Source: Burkholderiaceae bacterium (GTDB lineage: Bacteria; Pseudomonadota; Gammaproteobacteria; Burkholderiales; Burkholderiaceae). Taken from it: a stretch of 5,580 nucleotides of DNA. The notes under the pieces were generated by a model. That model saw only the letters and a program-made list of their open reading frames with translations, did no database searches and was not told the origin of the DNA. Location: positions 1-5,580 of the forward strand of contig JANWUU010000211.1 in assembly GCA_025057735.1 (NCBI GenBank). Direction: 5' to 3'. The position numbers and the translations under genes were made by a program. Shown here piece after piece: positions 1 to 5,580 of this stretch (positions are counted from its first letter, which is position 1; the number at the start of each line of letters is the position of its first letter).

Positions 1-1019
1 ACGTCGCGCCGGTTGTTGATCAGGGCGGCGACGATCTCGCGCGAGCGCGCCGGCGGGAAACGCCAGTCGGTGGTGAAAGAGATCACCAGGAATTTCGCCC
101 GCGCCGGCCGCAGCGCCGCGGTCAGATCGCCCCCGTAGTCCTTGGCCGGATCGAAATAATCGAGCGCGCGCGTGATCAGCAAATAGGTGTTGGCGTCGAA
201 ATACTCGGAGAACTTCTCGCCCTGGTAGCGCAGGTAGCTCTCCACCTCGAATTCCACGCCGTAGCCGAACGCGTAGTCGCCATTGCGCAGCTCCCGGCCG
301 AAGCGCGCCGCCATGTCCTCGCCCGACAGGTAGGTGATGTGGCCCAGCATGCGGGCGATGCGCAGTCCGCGGCGCGGCACGACGCCATGCTGATAGTAGT
401 CGCCGCCGTGGAAGTCCGGGTCGCTCTGGATGGCCGTGCGGGCGACGTCGTTGAAAGCGATGTTCTGCGCCGACAGCTTGGGCGTGGTGGCGATTGCGAT
501 GCAGTGGCGCAGCCGCTGCGGATAGCGCAGCGACCAGGACAGCGCCTGCATGCCCCCCAGCGAGCCGCCCATCACGGCCGCCCATTGCCCGATGCCGAGG
601 CGGTCGGCCAGGCGCGCCTGCGCATCGACCCAGTCCTCGACCGTCACCACCGGAAAGCGCGCTCCATAGGGCTTGCCGGTGGCCGGATCGGGCGACATCG
701 GGCCGGTGGAGCCGAAGCAGGAGCCCAGGTTGTTGACGCCGACCACGAAGAAGCGATTGGTGTCCACTGGCTTGCCCGGGCCGACCATGTTGTCCCACCA
801 GCCGACGCTCTTCGGCTGGTCGGCGTAGACGCCGGCGACGTGATGCGAGGCATTTAGCGCGTGGCAGATCAGCACCGCGTTGTCGCGCGCCGGCGAGAGT
901 TCCCCGTAGGTCTCGTACACCAGCGTGTAATCGGCGATCGACGCGCCGCTCATCAGCCGCAGCGGCTCGGCAAAGCGCATCGACTTGGGCGCGACCACGC
1001 CGACGGAGCCATGACGCAA
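1..1019 (-). CDS. metX: Homoserine O-acyltransferase MetX (3' end cut by window)
   Basis: MetX acylates the hydroxyl of L-homoserine, the committed step of methionine synthesis, in the cytoplasm. It is an alpha/beta-hydrolase-fold enzyme. The 339 visible codons show the family landmarks: [12 protein letters not shown] (about residues 52-63), [11 protein letters not shown] (74-84), [12 protein letters not shown] (96-107), the nucleophile elbow GGSLGGMQ with Ser153, and TTDWRFP with the presumed catalytic Asp318. The catalytic His lies in the missing C-terminal part; relatives are about 380 residues, so roughly 40 are lost. The start is TTG at 1019-1017, placed by a GGAGG seven bases upstream; the first ATG in frame (residue 14) would remove conserved N-terminal sequence. 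The close likeness to Burkholderia/Bordetella enzymes suggests succinyl-CoA may be the donor, since many proteobacterial MetX are succinyltransferases, but acetyl-CoA cannot be excluded. It has its own promoter and a SAM-II riboswitch leader. metW often follows in relatives, but lies outside the window. Confidence 0.96.
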   Translation of the reverse strand, partial: MRHGSVGVVAPKSMRFAEPLRLMSGASIADYTLVYETYGELSPARDNAVLICHALNASHHVAGVYADQPKSVGWWDNMVGPGKPVDTNRFFVVGVNNLGSCFGSTGPMSPDPATGKPYGARFPVVTVEDWVDAQARLADRLGIGQWAAVMGGSLGGMQALSWSLRYPQRLRHCIAIATTPKLSAQNIAFNDVARTAIQSDPDFHGGDYYQHGVVPRRGLRIARMLGHITYLSGEDMAARFGRELRNGDYAFGYGVEFEVESYLRYQGEKFSEYFDANTYLLITRALDYFDPAKDYGGDLTAALRPARAKFLVISFTTDWRFPPARSREIVAALINNRRD

Positions 1020-1026
1020 GGCGGAT

Positions 1027-1031
1027 CCTCC
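1027..1031 (-). promoter_or_regulatory. Ribosome binding site of metX (decides a TTG start)
   Basis: On the minus strand GGAGG at 1031-1027 is followed by a 7-nt spacer and TTG at 1019-1017. This is a strong Shine-Dalgarno sequence at ideal spacing, and the protein read from that TTG ([11 protein letters not shown]) lines up with MetX N-termini. The site follows within a few bases of the terminator U-run, so hairpin and ribosome site are nearly adjacent. It overlaps GGATCC (1028-1023), whose GATC can pair with GATC elements of the upstream aptamer. Confidence 0.85.
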
Positions 1032-1035
1032 AAAG

Positions 1036-1067
1036 AAAAAACCCGAGCGGGCAGCGCCGATCGGGTT
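1036..1067 (-). terminator. Rho-independent terminator between the SAM-II aptamer and metX
   Basis: On the minus strand AACCCGA (1067-1061) pairs perfectly with TCGGGTT (1046-1040), and GGC (1058-1056) with GCC (1052-1050) can extend the hairpin inside. The stem runs into a T tract (1041-1036) followed by C and TTT. On the plus strand no T run follows the repeat, so the terminator works only leftward. It lies inside the metX leader, downstream of the riboswitch and 4 nt before GGAGG, so it is the likely expression platform. No other terminator is seen after ptsI, so it probably also stops transcripts reading through from the pts operon. Confidence 0.82.
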
Positions 1068-1075
1068 CGTCTTGA

Positions 1076-1094
1076 CGCGCGCCGCCGGCGCGCG
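1076..1094 (-). other. Perfect 8-bp GC hairpin between aptamer and terminator
   Basis: On the minus strand CGCGCGCC (1094-1087) pairs with GGCGCGCG (1083-1076) around a GGC loop. No T run follows, so it is not a terminator. Its 3' arm GGCGCGC (1083-1077) can pair equally well with GCGCGCC at 1134-1128, which contains the 3' strand of aptamer helix P1. It may therefore be part of the switching mechanism, or just a spacer helix that insulates the aptamer from the terminator. Confidence 0.5.
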
Positions 1095-1160
1095 GATCTC
1101 TTTAGCGGATTTTGCCGCGGCAGCCGCGGCGCGCCCGCAAGCGGATCAGCAAATCAGCGC
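1094..1160 (-). promoter_or_regulatory. SAM-II riboswitch aptamer in the metX leader
   Basis: SAM-II RNAs bind S-adenosylmethionine through an H-type pseudoknot and repress methionine genes. On the minus strand the leader opens with GCGCTGATTT (1160-1151), identical to the hallmark 5' segment of the class, and ends with GCTAAAGA (1106-1099), matching the hallmark GCUAAA(A/G)A 3' segment. Helix P1 is GCGC 1160-1157 with GCGC 1134-1131 (1132-1129 is an alternative). The P1 loop pairs with the tail in two blocks, as the fold demands: GCGG 1138-1135 with CCGC 1108-1105, and GATC 1147-1144 with GATC 1098-1095. Between P1 and the pseudoknot tail sits an extra hairpin (1130-1114), followed by an A-rich AAAAT. 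The aptamer begins a few bases after the predicted transcription start and lies upstream of metX, the commonest SAM-II target. The match was made from memory of the consensus, not by a covariance search. Confidence 0.87.
1114..1130 (-). other. Hairpin inserted in the SAM-II aptamer
   Basis: On the minus strand GCCGCGG (1130-1124) and CCGCGGC (1120-1114) form a perfect 7-bp stem with a CTG loop. It starts immediately after the 3' strand of P1 and ends before the A-rich joining segment AAAAT. In the well-studied metX SAM-II RNA this joint is a short single strand of about nine bases. Stacking on P1 would let the core fold remain intact. Confidence 0.65.
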
Positions 1161-1168
1161 AGGGCCAA

Positions 1169-1197
1169 AGGCTAGGCAGTCGGCGCGCCGCTGTCAA
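1169..1197 (-). promoter_or_regulatory. Sigma-70 type promoter of metX
   Basis: On the minus strand a perfect -35 box TTGACA (1197-1192) is separated by exactly 17 nt from TAGCCT (1174-1169), a weaker -10 box that keeps the T-A....T positions of TATAAT. Transcription should start near 1163-1161, immediately before the SAM-II aptamer at 1160. The -35 box begins only 17 nt after the ptsI stop codon. It gives metX independent transcription from the operon upstream. The agreement between predicted start and aptamer edge supports the call. Confidence 0.75.
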
Positions 1198-1214
1198 ACC
1201 CGCGGCGGCGACGC

Positions 1215-3008
1215 TCATGCCGCGCGCTGCGCCGCGCGCTCGAGCGCGGCGCGTACCTCCAGCGGGTCGTGCGCGCGCAGTACGCGGGCGGCGAGCGCCG
1301 CCGCGGCGCGGCGCGAGGTCTCCAGCACGCGCGCCTTTACCGCCAAGATCTGCGACGGATGCATCGAGAACTGCCGCAGCCCCATGCCGATCAGCAGCTC
1401 GGTGAGCGCCAGGTCGCCGGCCATCTCGCCGCACACGGAAACCGGCAGCCGTGCGCGGTTGGCGGTGCGGATCGTGTGGGCGACCAGTTTCAGTACCGCC
1501 GGGTGCAGCTGGTCGTACAGATGCGCGACGGCGGTATCGGCCCGGTCGATCGCCAGCGTGTACTGGATCAGGTCGTTGGTGCCGAGCGACAGGAACTTCA
1601 GCCGCTTGACGAAGGCCGGCAGCGACAACGCCGCCGCCGGCACCTCGATCATGCCGCCCACCGGCACGCGGGCGTCGAACTTCTGCTTGCGCTCCTTGAG
1701 CTGCTCCTTGGCGCGGGCGACGAAGGCGAGCGCCTGCTCGATCTCGTGCACGTGCGCGAGCATCGGCACCAGGATGCGCACGGTGCCCACAGCGGAGGCG
1801 CGCAGGATCGCGCGCAACTGCGTCAGGAACAGCTCGGGATAGGCGAGGCAGTAGCGGATCGCGCGCAGGCCGAGCGCCGGGTTCGATTCCGGCGTCGGGG
1901 TGCCGTCGTGCATGCCGAGCGAAGCGCGCGCCGCCTCATTGAGCACCTTGTCGGCGCCGATGTCCAGCGTGCGGATCACCACCGGCTTGCCTTTCATCGC
2001 GCGCGCCACCTGCGCATAGGCCTCGTACTGCTCGTCCTCGTCCGGCAGGCGGTCGCGGTTCATGAACAGGAACTCGGTGCGGAACAGGCCGATGCCGTCG
2101 GCGCCCGCCTCCAGCGCCTCGCGCGCATCCTCCGGCTCCTCGATGTTGGCGAACAGCTCGATCAGGATGCCGTCGGTGGTGCGCGCGCTGCGGCCGCGCA
2201 GCTTGCGCAGCGCAGTGCGGCGCTCCGCATCGGCCTGCAAGCGGGCGCGGTATTCGGCCAGCGTGGCCGCATCGGGCGCGATCAGGACGCGACCGGCGGC
2301 GGCATCGACGATCAGCAGCTCGCCCTCGGCGACGCGCTCGCGCGCGTGCGCCGCGCCCAGCACCGCCGGCAGCCCGAGGCTGCGCGCCAGGATCGCGGTG
2401 TGCGAGGTGGGTCCGCCCAGCTCGGTGACGAAGCCGCCGAGCACGATGTCGGTGCGCTGCTTCAGGTGCAGCATGTCGGCCGGCGCCAGATCGTGCGCGA
2501 CCACGATCAAGCGCTCGCCATCGGCGCTGCGGCGCACGGCGGCCGCCGCCGGCTTGCCGCCGGCGAGGCGACGCAGCACGCGTTCGACCACCTGCCGCAC
2601 GTCCTGCGAGCGCTCGCGAAAATAGGCGTCGTCGATCGACTCGAACTGCTTGCACACCGCCTCGAGCTGGATCGTCAGCGCCCATTCGGCGTTGATCAGC
2701 CGCGTGCGCACCAAGTCGCGCGGGGCATCGGACAGCAGCGGATCGTCGAGGATCATCCGGTGCAGGTCGAGGAAAGCGCCGACCTCGCTCGGCGCGCCGG
2801 GGGCGACCTCGGCGCGCAGCTCCTCCAGCTCGGCCCGCACCAGCGAGAAAGCGTTGTTCAGCCGCGCCACCTCGTGCAGCACGTCCTTGCGCTCGATCGG
2901 GTACTGGCGGATCTCCAGCTCGCTCGGCGCCAGCAGGTGCGCGCGGCCGATCGCGATGCCGGCGTGTGCGCCGGAAGCGACCCCGATGCCGATGAGCTCG
3001 CGCGTCAT
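1215..3008 (-). CDS. ptsI: PTS Enzyme I (phosphoenolpyruvate-protein phosphotransferase)
   Basis: Enzyme I takes phosphate from phosphoenolpyruvate and passes it to His15 of HPr, in the cytoplasm. The 597 residues are close to the usual 570-600. Order: N-terminal HPr-binding and phosphohistidine domain with the active His203 in GGPTSHTAILARS (199-210), a linker, then the PEP-binding TIM barrel with DGIGLFRTEFLFMNR (304-318), VVIRTLDIGADK (343-354), GGMIEVPAAA (451-460), GTNDLIQYTLAIDR (476-489) and the catalytic Cys526 in VCGEMAGD. Arg310 and Arg346 match the PEP-binding arginines. There is no N-terminal GAF domain, so it is the sugar-type EI and not the nitrogen-type PtsP. The ATG overlaps the ptsH stop (ATGA). 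A GAGG lies only one base before the ATG, too close to act, so translation is probably coupled to ptsH. A 195-nt gap follows before metX, with no separate terminator at the stop. Confidence 0.98.
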   Translation of the reverse strand: MTRELIGIGVASGAHAGIAIGRAHLLAPSELEIRQYPIERKDVLHEVARLNNAFSLVRAELEELRAEVAPGAPSEVGAFLDLHRMILDDPLLSDAPRDLVRTRLINAEWALTIQLEAVCKQFESIDDAYFRERSQDVRQVVERVLRRLAGGKPAAAAVRRSADGERLIVVAHDLAPADMLHLKQRTDIVLGGFVTELGGPTSHTAILARSLGLPAVLGAAHARERVAEGELLIVDAAAGRVLIAPDAATLAEYRARLQADAERRTALRKLRGRSARTTDGILIELFANIEEPEDAREALEAGADGIGLFRTEFLFMNRDRLPDEDEQYEAYAQVARAMKGKPVVIRTLDIGADKVLNEAARASLGMHDGTPTPESNPALGLRAIRYCLAYPELFLTQLRAILRASAVGTVRILVPMLAHVHEIEQALAFVARAKEQLKERKQKFDARVPVGGMIEVPAAALSLPAFVKRLKFLSLGTNDLIQYTLAIDRADTAVAHLYDQLHPAVLKLVAHTIRTANRARLPVSVCGEMAGDLALTELLIGMGLRQFSMHPSQILAVKARVLETSRRAAAALAARVLRAHDPLEVRAALERAAQRAA

Positions 3009-3271
3009 TCCTCGCCGAACTTGCTTTCGATCAGCGCGCCGACGGCGGCCACCGCTTCGGCTTCATCGGGCCCTTCGGCGCCGACGGTGACGGTCGCGCC
3101 CTGTCCGGCGGCCAGCATCATCACCCCCATAATGGACTTGGCGTTGACACGCCGGCCGTTGCGGGCGAGCCAGACCTCGCTCTGGAAGCGGCTGGCGACC
3201 TGCGTGAGCTGGGCCGAGGGCCGCGCGTGCAGGCCGAGCTTGTTTTCGATGCGAAAGTCGCGTTCGATCAT
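3005..3271 (-). CDS. ptsH: PTS phosphocarrier protein HPr
   Basis: HPr shuttles phosphate from Enzyme I to EIIA proteins. At 88 residues it has the standard length. The phosphorylated His15 lies in GLHARPSAQL (13-22), and the regulatory site Ser46 in NAKSIMGVMML (43-53). Ser46 with its flanking residues is what HPr kinase/phosphorylase recognises, so the genome may also encode HprK; it is not in this window. The ATG overlaps the EIIA stop and the TGA overlaps the ptsI start, both as ATGA. Only a weak purine run (GCGG) precedes the start, in line with translational coupling. The gene lies between its two phosphorelay partners. Confidence 0.97.
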   Translation of the reverse strand: MIERDFRIENKLGLHARPSAQLTQVASRFQSEVWLARNGRRVNAKSIMGVMMLAAGQGATVTVGAEGPDEAEAVAAVGALIESKFGEE

Positions 3272-3690
3272 CCGCGGGCGGGCGACGGCGCGGGCGGTGC
3301 GACGCGCAGCATGCCGGCGCCGCCGCCGGCGAGCGCCTTCTCCGCCGTCTGCGTCAGCGTGCCGTCGCGATAGCAGAGCGCCCGCAGCAGCATCGGCAGA
3401 TTGACGCCGGCCAGCACCTCGACGTGGCCCGCGCGGGCGAGCTGGGCGGCGACGTTGCCCGGGCTGGCGCCGAAGGCGTCGACCAGCACCAGCACGCCGT
3501 CACCGGTGTCGATCTCCTCGATCAGCCGCTGCGCGGCCGCCACGGTCGCGGCCAGGTCCACGTCCGGCGCGACGTCCAGCGCCCGCACGCCGCCCTGCGC
3601 CCGCTGCGGGGCGCAGCCGTACACGTGCGCGGCCGCCGCCGCCAGCGCGCTCGCCAGCGGGGCGTGCGCGATGACCAGTACCCCGATCAT
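3268..3690 (-). CDS. PTS EIIA component, mannose/fructose (ManX-like) family
   Basis: A 140-residue stand-alone EIIA domain that accepts phosphate from HPr. The N-terminus MIGVLVIAHAPLASAL puts the phosphorylated His at residue 9, as in the EIIA-Man fold. VLVLVDAFGASPGNVA (about 66-81) corresponds to the conserved D.xGxSPxN loop, and GVNLPMLLRAL (95-105) to the family's G.NLPM motif. The start at 3690 overlaps the gshB stop as ATGA; the reading frame stays open upstream to 3795, but that extension is Arg-rich and lies over gshB, so it is rejected. No EIIB, EIIC or EIID gene adjoins it. In betaproteobacteria such orphan EIIA proteins with HPr and EI are thought to act in regulation and not in sugar uptake. 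The Pro/Ala tail (APPAPSPARG) is probably disordered. Its output partner is unknown. Confidence 0.93.
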   Translation of the reverse strand: MIGVLVIAHAPLASALAAAAAHVYGCAPQRAQGGVRALDVAPDVDLAATVAAAQRLIEEIDTGDGVLVLVDAFGASPGNVAAQLARAGHVEVLAGVNLPMLLRALCYRDGTLTQTAEKALAGGGAGMLRVAPPAPSPARG

Positions 3691-4667
3691 GCGGCGTGGG
3701 GCGCCGCGGCACGCGCGGCGATTTCGCGTTCCAGTGCGTCGACGAAGCGCGCGGCCACGTCGTAGCCGGTCTGCTGCGCGATCTCGACGAAACACGTCGG
3801 GCTGGTGACGTTGATCTCGGTCAGGTGCTCGCCGATCACGTCCAGCCCCACCAGCAGCAGGCCGCGGGCGGCCAGCACCGGGCCCACGGCGCGTGCAATG
3901 CGCAGGTCCGCCGCCGACAGCGGCTGGGCGCGGCCGGTGCCGCCGGCAGCCAGGTTGCCGCGCGCCTCACCCGGCTGCGGGATGCGCGCCAGACAGTACG
4001 GCACCGGCTCGCCGGCGATCAGCAGCACGCGCTTGTCGCCGGCGGCGATCGCCGGCAGGAAACGCTGCGCCATAATCGTGCGGGTGCCGTACTGGGTCAG
4101 CGTCTCGACGATGGCATTGAAGTTCGGGTCGCCTTCGCGCAGGCGGAACACGCCGCGCCCGCCCATGCCGTCCAGCGGTTTGATCACGATGTCGCGCTCG
4201 CGGGCGTAAAAGGCGCGCAATTGCTGCGCGTCGCGCGCGACCACGGTGGGCGGCGCCAGATGCGCAAACTCCAGGATCGCCAGCTTCTCGTTGTGGTCGC
4301 GTAGCGCCTGCGGGTCGTTGAACACACGCGCGCCCTGCGCCTGCGCACGCGACAGCAGCAGGGTGGCCGTCAGGTATTCGACGTCAAACGGCGGGTCCTT
4401 GCGCATCAGCACGGCGTCGAAGCGCGCCAGCGGCTGCCAGGCGCGCTCGCGCTCGGCGTACCAGTCGTGATCGTCCGCGCGCAGCGCCAGTTCCGTGGCG
4501 TGCGCCTGCACCCGGTCGTCGCGCCAGGCGAGCTCCGCCGGGGTGCAGGCGAACACGCGGTGTCCGCGCGCGGCGAGCGCGCGCGCCATCGCCACGCTCG
4601 AATCCTTGTACGCCTTCAGCTCCCCGAGCGGGTCGAGGACCAGCAGGACCGACAGCGGCGGTGCCAT
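3687..4667 (-). CDS. gshB: Glutathione synthetase
   Basis: GshB joins gamma-glutamylcysteine and glycine with ATP to make glutathione, in the cytoplasm. Its 326 residues compare with about 316 in E. coli. It is an ATP-grasp enzyme: an N-terminal domain starting SVLLVLDPL and carrying KDSS (21-24), MRKDPPFDVEY (88-98), FNDPQALRDHNEK (116-128), the ATP-binding IKPLDGMGGRGVFR (162-175), GDKRVLLIAGEPVP (210-223), GEARGNLAAGG (233-243), and the metal and nucleotide-binding end LDVIGEHLTEINVTSPT (275-291). The ATG lies 3 nt after the gshA TAG, with no good Shine-Dalgarno, so coupling is likely. Its TGA overlaps the EIIA start. The C-terminal tail is Ala-rich and not conserved. Confidence 0.98.
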   Translation of the reverse strand: MAPPLSVLLVLDPLGELKAYKDSSVAMARALAARGHRVFACTPAELAWRDDRVQAHATELALRADDHDWYAERERAWQPLARFDAVLMRKDPPFDVEYLTATLLLSRAQAQGARVFNDPQALRDHNEKLAILEFAHLAPPTVVARDAQQLRAFYARERDIVIKPLDGMGGRGVFRLREGDPNFNAIVETLTQYGTRTIMAQRFLPAIAAGDKRVLLIAGEPVPYCLARIPQPGEARGNLAAGGTGRAQPLSAADLRIARAVGPVLAARGLLLVGLDVIGEHLTEINVTSPTCFVEIAQQTGYDVAARFVDALEREIAARAAAPHAA

Positions 4668-4670
4668 GGC

Positions 4671-5580
4671 CTAGCGCGCGGCCGACGCCGCATCGCGCGC
4701 CGCGGCCGACGGCCGCGCCGCCAGATGCCCGGTGCGTTCCAGCTCGAGCGAGGCGGCCAGCAGCGACAGCCGCGCGATCACCCCGTAGCTGTAGAAGCGG
4801 TTGGTCGGCGCGGTGCCGGGCGCGGCCCGGCAATCCGGCAGGTTGCAGCTACCGGCGAAGGCGAGCGGCACGAAATGCGCGCCCGGGGCATTCAGGTTCT
4901 CGTCGATGCCGCGCGCACGGTTGACGCGGTAAAACCCGCCCACGACATAGCGGTCGATCATGTAGACCACCGGCTCGGCGGTGGCGTCCTCCACCTTCTC
5001 GTAGGTCGGCACGCCTTCCTGGATGATCACCTCGGTGACCGCCAGGCCCTCCTTGACCACGGCCATTTTGTTGCGCTGCTTGCGGTTGAGGTCGCGCAGA
5101 TCGGAAGGGTCGCGCACGGTCATGATGCCCATGCCGTAGGTGCCGGCGTCCGCCTTCACGATCGCAAAGGGCTGCTCGTGAATGCCATGCTCGCGGTACT
5201 TTTCCCGCACGCGCGACAGCAGCCACTCGACGTTGCTCGCCAGGCACTCCTCGCCGACCCGCTCGTGGAAATTCACCTGCCCGCAGCGCGCGAAATACGG
5301 GTTGATCAACCAGGGATCGATGCCGAGCAGCCGCGCGAACTCGCCGGCGACCTCGTCGTAGGCCGCGAAGTGATTGGACTTGCGCCGCACCGCCCAACCG
5401 GCGTGCAGCGGCGGCAGCAGGATCTGCTCCTGCAGATCGCGCAGGATCTCCGGAATGCCGGCCGACAGGTCGTTGTTCAGCAGCACCACGCAGGGATCGA
5501 AGTCCGCCAGCCCGATGCGGTCCCCGCGCCGCACCAGCGGCTCCACCGTCAACGTTTCCTGGCCGGGCAGCGTGATCGTG
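4671..5580 (-). CDS. gshA: Glutamate-cysteine ligase, proteobacterial/Thiobacillus type (5' end cut by window)
   Basis: GshA catalyses the first, ATP-dependent step of glutathione synthesis, joining L-glutamate and L-cysteine. This is the ATP-grasp-like form found in beta- and some gammaproteobacteria, unlike the E. coli enzyme. The 302 visible residues include LLNNDLSAGIP, PLHAGWAVRRKSNHF, DPWLINPYFARC, VKADAGTYGMGIMTVRDP, DLNRKQRNKM, IIQEGVPTYE, AEPVVYMIDRYVVGGFYRVN, NLNAPGAHFVPLAF and YGVIARLSLLAASLELERT. The frame stays open to the window edge and reads ...TLPGQETLTVEPL, which fits the family, so the TTG at 5552 is internal. Relatives run to about 430 residues, so about 130 are missing at the N-terminus. 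The last 20 or so residues are an Ala/Arg-rich tail that varies in the family. The stop is TAG, 3 nt before gshB. Confidence 0.96.
   Translation of the reverse strand, partial: TITLPGQETLTVEPLVRRGDRIGLADFDPCVVLLNNDLSAGIPEILRDLQEQILLPPLHAGWAVRRKSNHFAAYDEVAGEFARLLGIDPWLINPYFARCGQVNFHERVGEECLASNVEWLLSRVREKYREHGIHEQPFAIVKADAGTYGMGIMTVRDPSDLRDLNRKQRNKMAVVKEGLAVTEVIIQEGVPTYEKVEDATAEPVVYMIDRYVVGGFYRVNRARGIDENLNAPGAHFVPLAFAGSCNLPDCRAAPGTAPTNRFYSYGVIARLSLLAASLELERTGHLAARPSAAARDAASAAR

Noticed and set aside
339..857. Plus-strand open frame of 172 codons opposite metX
   Set aside because: It is fully antisense to a conserved metX coding region, with no recognisable protein features.
1040..1067. Terminator acting in the plus direction
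   Set aside because: On the plus strand the inverted repeat is followed by CGTCTTGACG, not a T run, and no plus-strand gene ends there.
1181..1190. Perfect 10-bp palindrome CGGCGCGCCG inside the metX promoter spacer, as a possible operator
   Set aside because: GGCGCGCC-type palindromes recur in this GC-rich stretch (also at 1128-1135), and it matches no regulator site I know. A riboswitch already explains control.
1269..3404. Very long plus-strand open frame (711 codons) opposite ptsI, ptsH and the end of the EIIA gene
   Set aside because: Its Arg/Ala/Gln-rich composition without domains is typical of an antisense shadow in GC-rich DNA. It spans several well-identified genes on the other strand.
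3691..3795. N-terminal extension of the EIIA frame
   Set aside because: It is Arg-rich, lies over the conserved end of gshB and has no counterpart in EIIA proteins. The ATG at 3690 gives a normal 140-residue domain.
5550..5552. TTG as a start codon for gshA
   Set aside because: The frame continues upstream to the window edge with sequence that fits the GshA family, so this codon is an internal Leu.

Overview
The window is visibly GC-rich and all of its real genes lie on the minus strand. The protein families and gene order (a proteobacterial-type GshA, then GshB, a Man/fructose-type EIIA, HPr and EI, with a MetX of the Burkholderia/Bordetella kind) point to a betaproteobacterium. This is judged from remembered family resemblance, not from a search.

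Read in the direction of transcription (right to left): 5580-4671 is the 3' part of gshA, cut by the window edge. 4667-3687 is gshB, completing the two-step glutathione pathway. 3690-3268 is a PTS EIIA of the mannose/fructose superfamily, 3271-3005 is HPr (ptsH), and 3008-1215 is Enzyme I (ptsI). These five genes are packed as one operon: gshA and gshB are 3 nt apart, and each of the next three junctions is a 4-nt ATGA overlap. No EIIB or EIIC permease gene is seen, so the PTS part looks like a phosphorelay (PEP to EI to HPr to EIIA) that regulates rather than transports. HPr keeps both His15 and Ser46.

The 195-nt gap between ptsI and metX (1214-1020) is the most informative non-coding stretch. 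It holds, in order: a near-consensus sigma-70 promoter (TTGACA, 17 nt, TAGCCT); a SAM-II riboswitch that starts almost at the predicted transcription start and carries a 7-bp hairpin inserted between P1 and the pseudoknot; a second perfect GC hairpin; a Rho-independent terminator; and then directly the GGAGG ribosome binding site of metX, which starts at TTG. The terminator lies between the aptamer and the gene, so control by transcription termination is likely. A 9-bp pairing between the aptamer's P1 5' strand and the 5' side of the terminator gives a concrete switching model. The same terminator probably also ends read-through from the pts operon.

1019-1 is metX, the homoserine O-acyltransferase of methionine synthesis, cut at its 3' end by the window. 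Thus the window joins two sulfur-related units: cysteine use for glutathione (gshAB), and SAM-controlled entry into methionine synthesis (metX), with a regulatory PTS between them. I see no mobile elements, CRISPR arrays, tRNAs or rRNAs.
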